From contig CAVSWP010000008.1 of NCBI GenBank assembly GCA_963731665.1, forward strand, positions 620,001 through 684,000: a stretch of DNA of 64,000 bases. Direction: 5' to 3'. The stretch's first letter is position 1; every line of letters starts with the position of its first letter. The translations under genes and the position numbers were made by a program. This stretch comes from Chersky-840 sp035604715 (GTDB lineage Bacteria > Actinomycetota > Acidimicrobiia > Acidimicrobiales > UBA8190). Positions 52,945 through 62,060 of the stretch are shown in pieces. Below the pieces are notes generated by a model, which ran no database searches, had not been told where the DNA came from, and saw nothing but the letters and a program-made list of their open reading frames with translations.

Positions 52945-53238
52945 ATGGGAGTGAGCAGGCGCACGTTTCTCGGAAGAGGCTCGCTGGCCATCGTCGGTGC
53001 CGGCCTGTTGTCGTCGGTGCCGGGTATGTCGGGACTCCTGGGCGCGGCCGAGACCGAAGCGCCCGCGGCCGACGCTTCGGTGGCGGGCGCCGACGCCGGC
53101 GCCGCCAACCTCTCGGAGCCCCTGGTGGCCCAGGTACGTGATGTCTCTACCGGCGAGATCAGTCTCTTCAACGGCACTCGGGAGGTGATCGTGCGAGATC
53201 CCCAGCTCGCCGGTCAGCTGGCCCGTGCCATTCGGTAA
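52945..53238 (+). CDS. small Tat-exported protein preceding DUF4331
   Basis: 97 aa. The N-terminus SRRTFLGRGSLAIVGAGLLSS is a classical Tat signal. The mature remainder holds EPLVAQVRDVSTGEISLFNG and VIVRDPQLAGQLARAI, a small conserved domain seen (from memory) ahead of DUF4331 genes. GGAGG lies 6 nt before the ATG. Unknown function, exported folded, probably with a cofactor or partner. Confidence 0.72.
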   Translation: MGVSRRTFLGRGSLAIVGAGLLSSVPGMSGLLGAAETEAPAADASVAGADAGAANLSEPLVAQVRDVSTGEISLFNGTREVIVRDPQLAGQLARAIR

Positions 53239-53285
53239 TCCGTCAACAGGTAAGTCCCCGCCCCTACGAACAACTGGAGTGAGCC

Positions 53286-54779
53286 ATGTCATCGCACCGT
53301 GAAGCGCCCGAGATCTCGAAGGACCCGGTCGCCGACAGCACCGACCTGTACGCCTTCGTCAGCCCCGACCAGCCGGACACGGTCACGCTCATCGCCAACT
53401 ACATCCCGCTCGAGGCTCCCGACGGCGGCCCGAACTTCTACGAGTTCGGTGACGACGTGCTCTACGAGATCAACATCGACAATGACGGCGACGGCGATGC
53501 GGACATCACCTATCAATTCCAATTCACGACCGTCAACAACATCCCGGCGTCGTTCCTCTACAACGACGGTCCCATCACCGCGCTGACCCCCCCGTCTCCC
53601 AAGTCGAACTGGAACCGTCAGCAGACCTACACCGTCACCCGCGTCGACAACAACGACCGCAATCGTTGGAGGAACTCGTCGTGCGTGCTGGGATCGGGCC
53701 TGTTGTGCCCGCCGTGCAACATCGGGCCGCTGTCCACGCCGAACTACGCGGCGCTGGCGAACGCCGCGGTCCACACCCTCGGCGCGGGGCCGTTCTCGGC
53801 CAAGGTGTTCGCCGGGCAGCGGGCCGAAGGCTTCTACGTCGACCTGGGCGCGGTCTTCGACCTCGGGGACCTGCGCGGCTTCGCCGGCGACCACGCCGGC
53901 GGTCCCGCCGCCGGTCTGTTGAACGGCATGCCCGGGGTGAACTCGACCGCCGACGTCAACGTGCACTGCCTGGCCCTGCAGGTCCCCATCAGCGAGCTCA
54001 CCCGGACCACGCCTTCGGGCCCTGGCGACCCCGCGGCGGTCATCGGCGTGTGGACCACGGCCAGCCGTCAACGGATCAGGGTCGAGGGCAATGAAGGGCC
54101 CAACTGGGACGGCTTCGGGAGCGGACCGTGGACCCAGGTGTCGCGCCTGGGCAACCCCCTGACCAACGAGCTGCTCATCGGCATCGGCGACAAGAACCGG
54201 TGGAACAAGCAACCGCCGCTCAGCGACGGCGTGCAGTTCCTCGACTACTTCGCCAAGCCCCTGCTGCCCCAGTTGCTGCCGGTGCTGTACCCGGGGGTGT
54301 TCACCAACCTGGGCATCTACAACAGCACCCCGTCCAACACGCGGCCCGACATCGAGGCGATCTTCCTCACCGGGATCCCGGCGGGGGTGATCAAGCCCGC
54401 ACCGACCTTCACGAACTACAACGGCACGGGCGTCAAGGCCGACATGCTGCGGCTCAACACCGCCATCAAGCCGGCGACGTCCCCGAGCAGCTGGGGCTTG
54501 CTGGGCCTCGATGCGGCCGGGTTCCCCAACGGCCGGAGGGTGTTCGACGACGTGGCCACCATCGCGCTGCGCGCCGTGGCCGGGGCGGCACTGGGATTCG
54601 TGGTCCCCTCCTTCACCCCCGACGCCGCGGCGGGCGGGGTCAACTTCGGGATCACCGGCGGGAGTGGTGACCTGGGGGCCGACGGTACCGAGCACTACCT
54701 GCCCAATTTCCCCTACCTGGGCACGCCCTACAGCGGCTACTCGAACCCGTCGGTCACCCCCGTCTCCGTAGCGCCCTAG
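53286..54779 (+). CDS. DUF4331 domain protein
   Basis: 497 aa. SSHREAPEISKDPVADSTDLYAFVSP is the DUF4331 start; LLNGMPGVNSTADVNVHCLALQVP and the long middle match. Family function is unknown; a beta-sandwich-type fold is likely. No signal peptide is seen on this protein itself, while its neighbour upstream has a Tat signal, which may suggest co-export by piggyback; that is speculation. GGAG precedes the ATG. Confidence 0.84.
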   Translation: MSSHREAPEISKDPVADSTDLYAFVSPDQPDTVTLIANYIPLEAPDGGPNFYEFGDDVLYEINIDNDGDGDADITYQFQFTTVNNIPASFLYNDGPITALTPPSPKSNWNRQQTYTVTRVDNNDRNRWRNSSCVLGSGLLCPPCNIGPLSTPNYAALANAAVHTLGAGPFSAKVFAGQRAEGFYVDLGAVFDLGDLRGFAGDHAGGPAAGLLNGMPGVNSTADVNVHCLALQVPISELTRTTPSGPGDPAAVIGVWTTASRQRIRVEGNEGPNWDGFGSGPWTQVSRLGNPLTNELLIGIGDKNRWNKQPPLSDGVQFLDYFAKPLLPQLLPVLYPGVFTNLGIYNSTPSNTRPDIEAIFLTGIPAGVIKPAPTFTNYNGTGVKADMLRLNTAIKPATSPSSWGLLGLDAAGFPNGRRVFDDVATIALRAVAGAALGFVVPSFTPDAAAGGVNFGITGGSGDLGADGTEHYLPNFPYLGTPYSGYSNPSVTPVSVAP

Positions 54780-54783
54780 CGCC

Positions 54784-55149
54784 ATGGAGCCGCTTCCCGG
54801 ACCGAGTGGGTCCGGCACCGTGGTGCTCGACATCGGCCCGCACGCCGGTGCCCTGGTGCTGTACACCGACGAGGCTCTCGCCGGGGCGGAGATCGAGATC
54901 CGCCCCGGAGGGGCCGCCTGGGCCGGGGTCCACACCGCCGTGCGCCCCCGACACGTCGACGGCGGCGTGCGCTATGCGGGCGTCTTCGGGCCCGTCCCCG
55001 AGGGTGCCTACGACATCCGGCTCAAAGGTGGTGGCCCCGGCTCCTTCGACCTCCGCGTCGAGGTCGTGGCGGGTGCGGTCACCGAAGAGACGCTCCCCGG
55101 CGCGTCGGGTGCGCCCCTCGCCAATCACCGCGGCGGGCAGGCACAATAG
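54784..55149 (+). CDS. small beta-rich protein downstream of DUF4331
   Basis: 121 aa, unknown function. Alternating hydrophobics (TVVLDIGPHAGALVLYTD, AEIEIRPGG, GGVRYAGVFGPVPEGAYDIRL, FDLRVEVVAGAV) suggest a small beta-sandwich, likely binding a partner. Starts 4 nt after the DUF4331 stop, so it is part of the same unit. Confidence 0.65.
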   Translation: MEPLPGPSGSGTVVLDIGPHAGALVLYTDEALAGAEIEIRPGGAAWAGVHTAVRPRHVDGGVRYAGVFGPVPEGAYDIRLKGGGPGSFDLRVEVVAGAVTEETLPGASGAPLANHRGGQAQ

Positions 55150-55262
55150 GAGGTGCGACCGGGTCCGAAGCTGCTCCACAGGAAATTCACAGGGAGAGGC
55201 CGTCTACTCGGAGGTGGAACCGAGGCAACGCCACTGCTGCCCGAGCCCCACGAGGAGGGGCG

Positions 55263-56680
55263 TTGAGCGAGACCGTCGACCCCGATGCCACGCCCGACCG
55301 CCCGGGGCCTACTTTTGTCGCCGAGGACGGCTCGATCCACCCGTCTCCCCCCGCCACTGACGCACCCACCGCACCCTCCGCTCCCCCGCCCCCGGCGCAG
55401 TCCCCTCCCCCGGCCGGGCCCCACCAGGACATCTGGGTCCGGCCACCGGCCGGCGAGGGAGCGGGTGGGTCCGGCAGCGGGGGCACGTCCGGGCCGTGGG
55501 CGCCGCCCCCGCCCCAACCGTGGGACGGGGCGGGACAGTGGGCGCCGGGCCAGTGGGGCGGTCCGCCCATCTGGCTGCCCCCCGACCGACGCCGCGCAAC
55601 CGTCCCCTCCACGTCATCGGGGTGGCGGCCGGCGTCGTGCTGGTCGCGGTGCTCGGGGTGGCCATCGGGCGCCAATCGATCCAGAACGAGACCGGGGGCG
55701 CTTCGCCCCCGGCGACATCGGCCCCGTTCTCAGGGGGGTCGGCGGGCGCGTCGGACACCGCCACCATCGAGGCCAAGGTGGACCCGGGCGTGGTCGACAT
55801 CACCACCCAACTCGGGTTCGAGGGTGGCGAGGCCGCCGGCACCGGCATGGTCCTCGACACCTCGGGCGACGTGCTCACCAACAATCACGTCATCGAGGGG
55901 TCCACCGCCATCACCGTCACCGACGTCGGCAACGGCCAGACCTACAACGCCTCGGTGGTGGGCACCGACAAGTCCGACGACGTCGCCGTGTTGAGGCTGG
56001 CGGCCGCATCGGGGCTCAGCACGGTGTCGGTAGGCAACTCCTCGACCGTGACGATCGGTGCGGCCGTGACCGCCATCGGCAATGCCGGGGGGAGAGGGGG
56101 CACACCCAGCGTCGCCACCGGGCACATCACCGAGCTCGACCAGTCCATCACCGCCAGCGACGAGTCCGACAACAGCCACGAACAACTGACGGGACTGCTC
56201 CAGACAGACGCCGGCCTCCAGCCCGGGGATTCCGGGGGACCGCTGGTGAACTCCGTGGGGACGGTGGTGGGCATGGACACCGCCGCCTCGAGCGGGTACC
56301 AGTTCCAGGCGGGCACCGAGGGCTTCGCCATCCCCATCAACCACGCCTTCTCCATCGCCCGGCAGATCCTGGCGGGACAGGCCTCCAACACCGTGCACAT
56401 CGGGCCCGCCGCGCTCATCGGCGTGATCGTGCAGGACGCGTCGCAGATGCCGGGCGCCGAGGTCGTGTCGGTGGAACCCGGGACGCCCGCCGACAGCGCC
56501 GGCCTGGCGAGCGCCGACGTGATCACCTCGCTGGGCGGGAAGCCCGTCGACTCGGCGGAGTCGCTCACCGACCTGGTGGGGCGCCACCACCCGGGACAGA
56601 AGGTGGAGCTGGGATGGATCGACAGCTCGGGCCAGCAGCACGATGTCACCGTGCAGCTCGCCTCGGGCCCCCCCGCCTGA
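55263..56680 (+). pseudogene. HtrA/DegP-type serine protease with PDZ domain, disrupted by an apparent 1-nt deletion near 55578-55583
   Basis: Frame one (TTG start at 55263 after AGGAGGGG) encodes a Pro-rich cytoplasmic tail (about 105 residues, PPAQSPPPAGP). At C6 (55578-55583) coding shifts by -1 into the frame with membrane helix VIGVAAGVVLVAVLGVAIG, trypsin-like domain (NNHVI His, DDVAVLRL Asp, GDSGGPLVN Ser) and C-terminal PDZ (VVSVEPGTPADSAGLASADVI). All catalytic residues present. The shift falls in a C homopolymer, so a sequencing error is likely. Confidence 0.78.
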
Positions 56681-56713
56681 CGCCGCCGGCTTTCACGCGC
56701 CACGATGGGCGCC

Positions 56714-57292
56714 ATGCGCGGCGCTCACGGGGTGGCCGGGCTGGTTCTGGCCCCGGGCGCCAGCGCGGGACGCGACCAGCCCGCCCTGGTGGCCATCGAC
56801 GATGCCCTGTCGCCGTCGAAGGTGCGCGTCGAGCGCATCGACTTTCCGTACCGGCTGGCGGGACGGCGCGCCCCGGACCGGCCGCCGGTGCTGGTGGCCA
56901 CGGTGGTCGAGGCGGCCGAGGCGCTCGCCCTGGCCCTCGGGGTGCCCGCTCGCCGGGTGGCCCTGGGAGGACGGTCGATGGGCGGGCGCATGTGCTCCAT
57001 GGCCGTGAGCGGCGGGCTTGAAGCGGCGGCCCTGGTGCTCGTGAGCTATCCCCTGCACCCACCGGGGAAGCCCGAGCGGCTGCGCACCGAGCACTTCCCC
57101 GCGCTGCGCCTGCCCTGTCTGTTCGTGTCGGGGACCCGTGACGCCTTCGGGTCCACCGCCGAGCTCGAGACGGCCACGGCCGCCATCCCCGGGCCGGTGA
57201 CCCACCAGTGGGTCGACGGCGGGGACCACGGCCTTCGGGGCAAAGACGCCCAGGTGGCGGGGATCGTCAGGGACTGGCTCACGGCGCTGTGA
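56714..57292 (+). CDS. alpha/beta-hydrolase (KANL3/Tex30-like)
   Basis: 192 aa, small. Nucleophile in GGRSMGGRMCSM, then LVSYPLHPPGKPERLRTEHF and Asp in VSGTRDAFGS, final His in GGDHGLRGK: dienelactone/YbaC-type small hydrolase. CACGAT is 7 nt before the ATG at 56714; an in-frame ATG at 56705 is an alternative. No signal peptide. Confidence 0.83.
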   Translation: MRGAHGVAGLVLAPGASAGRDQPALVAIDDALSPSKVRVERIDFPYRLAGRRAPDRPPVLVATVVEAAEALALALGVPARRVALGGRSMGGRMCSMAVSGGLEAAALVLVSYPLHPPGKPERLRTEHFPALRLPCLFVSGTRDAFGSTAELETATAAIPGPVTHQWVDGGDHGLRGKDAQVAGIVRDWLTAL

Positions 57293-57374
57293 CCATGCCC
57301 GCCGTCGCCCCGGGGCGCGGTTGTGGTCGAAGCGTTGGCTTCACCGCACAGCGTCGCGAGCCGATGCACCGCGG

Positions 57375-58337
57375 ATGCGCCGGCCCCGACACGCGCGCCG
57401 GAGGCCGCCGGTCAGGGCGCGGACGTCGGTCCTGGTGGGCGTCGTGGGCGGGCCCCTGGTCCTGGCCCTGTGGCTCGGAGGGGGCGGGAACGCCGCAGCC
57501 GCCTTCGCCGCCACCACCACCGTCCGCCCCGGCGACACCCTGAGCGCCATCGCGCTGCGCTACCACACGACGGTGGCCGCCCTGGCGGCCGCCAACGACA
57601 TCGCCGACCCCAACCGGATCCTGGCCGGCGCCACCATCGAAGTCCCCGCCCCCGCCCCCGCCGCCGCTGTAGCCCCGGTGGCGGCGACGACCCCGCCCTT
57701 GGCCGCGGCGGATTCGCCGGCAGCCACCACCGTGGTGGTGCGGGCGGGTGACACGTTGAGCGCGATCGCACTCCGCAACCACACGACGGTGGCCGCCCTG
57801 GCGGCCGCCAACGACATCGCCGACCCCGACCTGGTGTGGGCGGGAGCACGGCTGAAGGTGCCGGGGGCCGGACTGCCTCCGGGTTGGGGCCCGGGCGGCC
57901 CACTGCCCGCCTCGCTGCTCGCCCACCCCGACCGCGTGGCACTGCGCCCGGACTTCTTGAACGCGGCCGGCGCGTCGTCGGTGGCGCCGAGCCTCCTCGA
58001 AGCGCTGTGCTGGTGGGAATCGGGCTGGCAGTCGTCGTCGACGTCGTCCACGGGTGCCATCGGGCTGTGCCAACTGGAGCCGTCCACCGTGAACTACGTG
58101 CGGACCGTGCTCCTCGACGACCCCGCCCTCGACCCTCGCGCCGCGCCCGACAACATCACCATGGCGGCCGCCTATCTCCACGACCTGACCGTGCGCGCCG
58201 GCGGCGACGTGCGCATCGCCCTCGCCGCGTATTACCAGGGACTGAGCTCGGTGCGACAAAAGGGCCTGCTTCCCTCCACCCGGACTTACGTCACCGGCAT
58301 CCTGGGCTACGCGGCGATCTTCGCCGCCGCCGGGTAG
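57375..58337 (+). CDS. LysM - lytic transglycosylase cell-wall hydrolase
   Basis: 320 aa. A Tat-less basic start (MRRPRHARRRP) and signal helix VLVGVVGGPLVLALWLGGGG are followed by two LysM domains (TVRPGDTLSAIALRYHTTVAALAAAN... twice, residues about 45-165), then a transglycosylase SLT domain: LEALCWWESGWQSSS (catalytic Glu), STGAIGLCQLEPSTVN, AAYLHDLTVRAGGDVRIALAAYYQG. Cleaves glycan strands. Start could also be GTG 57321. Exported; targets peptidoglycan. Confidence 0.85.
   Translation: MRRPRHARRRPPVRARTSVLVGVVGGPLVLALWLGGGGNAAAAFAATTTVRPGDTLSAIALRYHTTVAALAAANDIADPNRILAGATIEVPAPAPAAAVAPVAATTPPLAAADSPAATTVVVRAGDTLSAIALRNHTTVAALAAANDIADPDLVWAGARLKVPGAGLPPGWGPGGPLPASLLAHPDRVALRPDFLNAAGASSVAPSLLEALCWWESGWQSSSTSSTGAIGLCQLEPSTVNYVRTVLLDDPALDPRAAPDNITMAAAYLHDLTVRAGGDVRIALAAYYQGLSSVRQKGLLPSTRTYVTGILGYAAIFAAAG
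57562..57827 (+). repeat. 50-bp exact direct repeat between the two LysM modules
   Basis: 57562-57611 and 57778-57827 are identical (50 nt) within the two LysM modules, while flanking module DNA differs. Indicates recent duplication or gene conversion; the repeat could lead to slippage. Confidence 0.85.
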
Positions 58338-58379
58338 GAGCCGGCCCGGGACACCCCGGTCCGGCTCTATCCTCACGGC

Positions 58380-59585
58380 GTGGCCGGGAACGCGAACAGG
58401 GCGCCGCTTCCCGCCGAGGGCCTCGAGGCCGCCCTGCGTCGCTTCGGTGAGAGCCGCATGCTCCCCCGTCCCGCCTACGTCGACCAGGCCGTGTTCGACT
58501 GGGAGCAGCGTCACCTGTTCCGGGGTGGGTGGACGTGCGTGGCCCGCAGCGAGGAGATCGGCGACGTCGGCGACCAACGAGCCGAGTCGGTCGGGACGGC
58601 GGGCGTGTTCCTGGTACGGGCCGAAGACGGCAAGCTGCGGGGGTTCGCCAACACCTGTCGACACCGCGGGCACGAGTTGCTGGCGTGCGGCGAGTCCCGC
58701 AATCTGCCCATCGTGGTGTGCCCGTACCACTCGTGGTCGTACCGCCTCGACGGCGCGTTGCGCAACGCCCCGCGCTTCGACGGGTGCGACGCCTTCGATC
58801 CCGAAGATCACGGACTGGTCGAGCTGCCCGCCGAGGAATGGCACGGGCTCGTCTTCGTCGATGCCTCGGGCGGCGCCCCCCCGCTGGCCGAGCACTTCGC
58901 CGGGCTCGAGGCGCTCGTCGCCGGGCACGAGCCCGAGCGGCTGCGCGAGGCCGACCATCACGACTACACCGTGGCGGCCAACTGGAAGGTCGTCATCGAG
59001 AACTATCAGGAGTGCTACCACTGCGCCGTGATCCACCCCGAGCTGTGCCGGGTGAGCCCCCCGCGCAGCGGGGACAACTACCAGGTGCCCGGGGCGGGCG
59101 CCTGGGTGGGCGGCTGGATGGCATTGCGCGACGAGGTCCAGACCATGTCGCTCAGTGGCACCAGCGATGCCACCGTGCTGCGGGGCCTCGACGCCCGGGC
59201 CCGCCGCCAAGTCGTCTATCTGGTTCTCGTCCCCAACGTGTTGTTGAGCCTGCACCCCGACTACGTGATGACACACCTGCTCACGCCGCTGGGGCCCGAC
59301 CGCACCCGGGTCCGCTGCAGTTGGGCGTTCTCGCCCGAGGACCTCGGGCGGCCCGGGTTCGACCCGGGCGGCGCCGTCGACTTCTGGGACATCACCAACC
59401 GCCAGGACTGGGCGGCGTGCGAGTCGGTGCAGCGGGGCCTGGCCTCCGAGCACTGGGTGCCCGGGCCGCTGGCTCCCGACGAGGACGGCGTGTACCAGTT
59501 CGTCACCATGATGGCCCGGGCCTACCAGGGCCTGGCGCTGCGGGCGGGACCGGTCCCCGTCGCCAGCTGGTACGGCCGTCACTAG
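58380..59585 (+). CDS. Rieske oxygenase alpha subunit, possible demethylase
   Basis: 401 aa. Rieske cluster: CRHRGHELLACGESR...CPYHSW. Mononuclear iron: NWKVVIENYQECYHCAVIHPEL. Length and order match Rieske O-/N-demethylases and related aromatic oxygenases better than ring dioxygenases with a beta subunit. No reductase is adjacent. TATCCT (58368-58373) is 6 nt before the GTG (leaderless). Directly followed by mscR at 34 nt, suggesting formaldehyde release. Confidence 0.85.
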   Translation: MAGNANRAPLPAEGLEAALRRFGESRMLPRPAYVDQAVFDWEQRHLFRGGWTCVARSEEIGDVGDQRAESVGTAGVFLVRAEDGKLRGFANTCRHRGHELLACGESRNLPIVVCPYHSWSYRLDGALRNAPRFDGCDAFDPEDHGLVELPAEEWHGLVFVDASGGAPPLAEHFAGLEALVAGHEPERLREADHHDYTVAANWKVVIENYQECYHCAVIHPELCRVSPPRSGDNYQVPGAGAWVGGWMALRDEVQTMSLSGTSDATVLRGLDARARRQVVYLVLVPNVLLSLHPDYVMTHLLTPLGPDRTRVRCSWAFSPEDLGRPGFDPGGAVDFWDITNRQDWAACESVQRGLASEHWVPGPLAPDEDGVYQFVTMMARAYQGLALRAGPVPVASWYGRH

Positions 59586-59619
59586 CTTTGAGCGCCACCG
59601 AGCCCCGAGGAGGAGACCG

Positions 59620-60711
59620 ATGACACACGAGGTGCGCGCCGTGGTCGCCCGGTCCAAGGGCGCCCCGGTCTCGCTCGAGACCGTCCTCGTCCCCGATCCC
59701 GGCCCCGGCGAAGCGCTCGTACGCGTCCAGGCCTGCGGGGTGTGTCACACCGACCTCCACTACCGCCAGGGGGGCATCAACGACGACTTCCCGTTCCTGC
59801 TCGGCCACGAGGCGGCCGGGGTGGTGGAGTCCGTGGGGCCGGACGTGAACTCGGTGGCGCCCGGGGACTTCGTCGTCCTCAACTGGCGGGCGGTGTGCGG
59901 CGAGTGCCGCTCGTGTCGACGAGGACGGCCGTGGTACTGCTTCTCCACCCACAACGCCACGCAGAAGATGACGTTGTCCGACGGCACCGTGCTGTCCCCG
60001 GCGCTGGGGATCGGGGCCTTCGCCGAGAAGACCCTGGTGGCCGCGGGCCAGTGCACCCCGGTCGACCGGCGCGCCCGGCCCGAGGCCGTCGGGTTGCTGG
60101 GCTGCGGCGTGATGGCGGGCCTGGGGGCGGCCATGTTCACCGGCGAGGTGGGCCTGGGCGACACCGTGGCGGTCTTCGGGTGCGGCGGGGTGGGGTGCGC
60201 GGCGGTGGCCGGGTCCATCCTGGTGGGGGCCTCGCAGGTGATCGCCGTCGACCTCGACCCCAAGAAGCTCGAGCTCGCCGCGGGCTTCGGGGCCACCCAC
60301 ACCGTCAACGCCACCGAGGTCGACCCGGTGGAGGCGGTGCGCGCCCTCACCGGGGGGAACGGCGCCGATGTGTGCATCGAGGCGGTGGGCAACCCCAAGG
60401 TGATGGAGCAGGCCTTCTTCGCCCGCGACCTGGCCGGCACCCTCGTCCAGGTGGGCGTACCCACCCCCGACATGCGTATCGACCTCCCCATGATCGAGTT
60501 CTTCGGGCGCGGCGGGCGCCTCAAGCCCAGTTGGTACGGGGACTGCCTGCCGGGGCGCGACTTCCCCGTGCTGGTGGACCTGTATCTCCAGGGACGCCTC
60601 GACCTCGACGGCTTCGTCTCCGAGACGATCCCCCTCGACGCCGTGGAGGAGGCCTTCCACCGCATGGAGCGCGGCGAGGTGCTCCGCTCGGTCGTGGTCA
60701 TCGGGAGCTGA
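59620..60711 (+). CDS. mscR: S-(hydroxymethyl)mycothiol dehydrogenase
   Basis: 363 aa, MDR zinc alcohol dehydrogenase of the MscR type. Catalytic zinc CGVCHTDLHY and HEAAG; structural zinc CGECRSCRRGRPWYC; Rossmann GCGGVGCAAV; hallmark GLLGCGVMAGLGAAMFTG, GVPTPDMRIDLPMI and LKPSWYGDCLPGRDFP. It oxidises the formaldehyde-mycothiol adduct to the formyl thioester. GAGGAGGAG precedes the ATG. Ties the strain to mycothiol biochemistry. Confidence 0.9.
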   Translation: MTHEVRAVVARSKGAPVSLETVLVPDPGPGEALVRVQACGVCHTDLHYRQGGINDDFPFLLGHEAAGVVESVGPDVNSVAPGDFVVLNWRAVCGECRSCRRGRPWYCFSTHNATQKMTLSDGTVLSPALGIGAFAEKTLVAAGQCTPVDRRARPEAVGLLGCGVMAGLGAAMFTGEVGLGDTVAVFGCGGVGCAAVAGSILVGASQVIAVDLDPKKLELAAGFGATHTVNATEVDPVEAVRALTGGNGADVCIEAVGNPKVMEQAFFARDLAGTLVQVGVPTPDMRIDLPMIEFFGRGGRLKPSWYGDCLPGRDFPVLVDLYLQGRLDLDGFVSETIPLDAVEEAFHRMERGEVLRSVVVIGS

Positions 60712-60716
60712 CCGGC

Positions 60717-61052
60717 GTGCCCGGCAGCCTGCGCATCGAGGGAGCCGGGCACTTCCACCGCTCGGGTGAGAGCTCCACCCACTGGGTGGAGCACCTGCGC
60801 AGTGACCACCTGAGCGTGGGCACGTACTCCATCGCCGCGGCCGGGCACGACGACCAGGTCCCCCACGCCGAGGACGAGGTCTACCTGGTCACGGCGGGCC
60901 GGGCCCGACTGTCGACGAGCGAGGGCGAGACGACCCTCGAGCCCGGTGACGCCATGTACGTGGCGGCCGGCGAGCCGCACCGCTTCGTCGACATCAGCGA
61001 CGACTTCGCCGCCATCGTCGTGTTCGCCCCGCCCGAGACACCTCCGGGCTAG
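60717..61052 (+). CDS. cupin-domain protein
   Basis: 111 aa single cupin. Metal ligands are expected in PHAEDEVYLVTAGRARL (His, Glu) and AGEPHRFVDI (His). It starts 5 nt after mscR, so it is probably in the same operon. Small cupins here may act on a thiol-bound intermediate or be sensors. Start GTG 60717. Confidence 0.78.
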   Translation: MPGSLRIEGAGHFHRSGESSTHWVEHLRSDHLSVGTYSIAAAGHDDQVPHAEDEVYLVTAGRARLSTSEGETTLEPGDAMYVAAGEPHRFVDISDDFAAIVVFAPPETPPG

Positions 61053-61117
61053 CGCCACCGGCGCGGGCCCGGAGACGACGGTCGGCGGGCGGGGCGGGCG
61101 TGGAGCATGATCGGTCC

Positions 61118-62047
61118 ATGCGAATCGGACTGCAGATCCCTAACTTCACCCTCGGCGTGCCCGACGACCAGCTCTTCGAGGCGGTGGTGCAGCTCGCCAG
61201 CGCGGCGGAGGACTCGGGCTTCGAGTCGTTGTGGGTGATGGACCACTACTACCAACTCCCGGCGCTGGGTGGGCCGTCGCAGCCCATGCTCGAGGCTTAC
61301 ACCCTGCTGGGGGGCTTGGCCGCTCGCACCCGCCGGCTCCGCCTGGGCACCATGGTGACCGGGGTCACTTACCGGAACCCGGCGCTGCTGGCCAAGATCG
61401 TCACCACCCTCGACGTCATCAGCGCGGGGCGCGCCATGCTCGGCATCGGCGCGGCCTGGTACGACGTCGAGCACGAGGGCCTCGGGGTGGACTTCCCCCC
61501 CGTGGGCGAGCGCATGGACCGGCTCGAGGAAGCCGTGCAGATCTGCCGGGCCATGTTCCGCGACGAGCGCCCCACCTTCGAGGGTCGCTACTACTCGATC
61601 CACGAGGCGAGCAACCTCCCCCGCCCCGTCCAGCCCGGGGGGCCGCCCATCCTCATCGGCGGCGGGGGCGAGAAGCGGACCCTGCGGCTGGTGGCCCGCT
61701 ACGGCGACTACTGCAACATCTTCGGGGACGTCGCCACCGTCCGCCACAAGATCGCCGTGCTCCACGAGCACTGTGAGGCCGTGGGCCGCGACCCGGCCGC
61801 CATCACGGTGAGCCGGTTGAGCACCCTGGTGGTGACGGACTCGGCCGAGGAGACCGCGACCACCTGGGAGTTCCTCCGCAGCGCCCCCGGCATGGACTCC
61901 AGCGGCTTCAACGTGGGGACCGAGGCCGAGATCGTGGCCCAGGTCGAGGAGCTCGCCGCCGCCGGGGTGCAGTACTGCATCTTCAACATGCCGACGTCGG
62001 GCGCCGATGCCGTGCGCCGGGTCGGGGAGCTGCTGGGGGGTCGTTGA
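61118..62047 (+). CDS. LLM-class F420-dependent oxidoreductase
   Basis: 309 aa. MRIGLQIPNFTLGVPDDQLFEAV, FESLWVMDHYYQLP, RLGTMVTGVTYRNP, TTLDVISAGRAMLGIGAAWY and PPILIGGGGEKRTLRLVARYGDY are family motifs, closely similar to the LLM at 10382. CATGAT is 6 nt before the ATG at 61118 (leaderless type). Substrate unknown; convergent with the next LLM gene. Confidence 0.86.
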   Translation: MRIGLQIPNFTLGVPDDQLFEAVVQLASAAEDSGFESLWVMDHYYQLPALGGPSQPMLEAYTLLGGLAARTRRLRLGTMVTGVTYRNPALLAKIVTTLDVISAGRAMLGIGAAWYDVEHEGLGVDFPPVGERMDRLEEAVQICRAMFRDERPTFEGRYYSIHEASNLPRPVQPGGPPILIGGGGEKRTLRLVARYGDYCNIFGDVATVRHKIAVLHEHCEAVGRDPAAITVSRLSTLVVTDSAEETATTWEFLRSAPGMDSSGFNVGTEAEIVAQVEELAAAGVQYCIFNMPTSGADAVRRVGELLGGR

Positions 62048-62060
62048 CGGCCGCTGGCGC

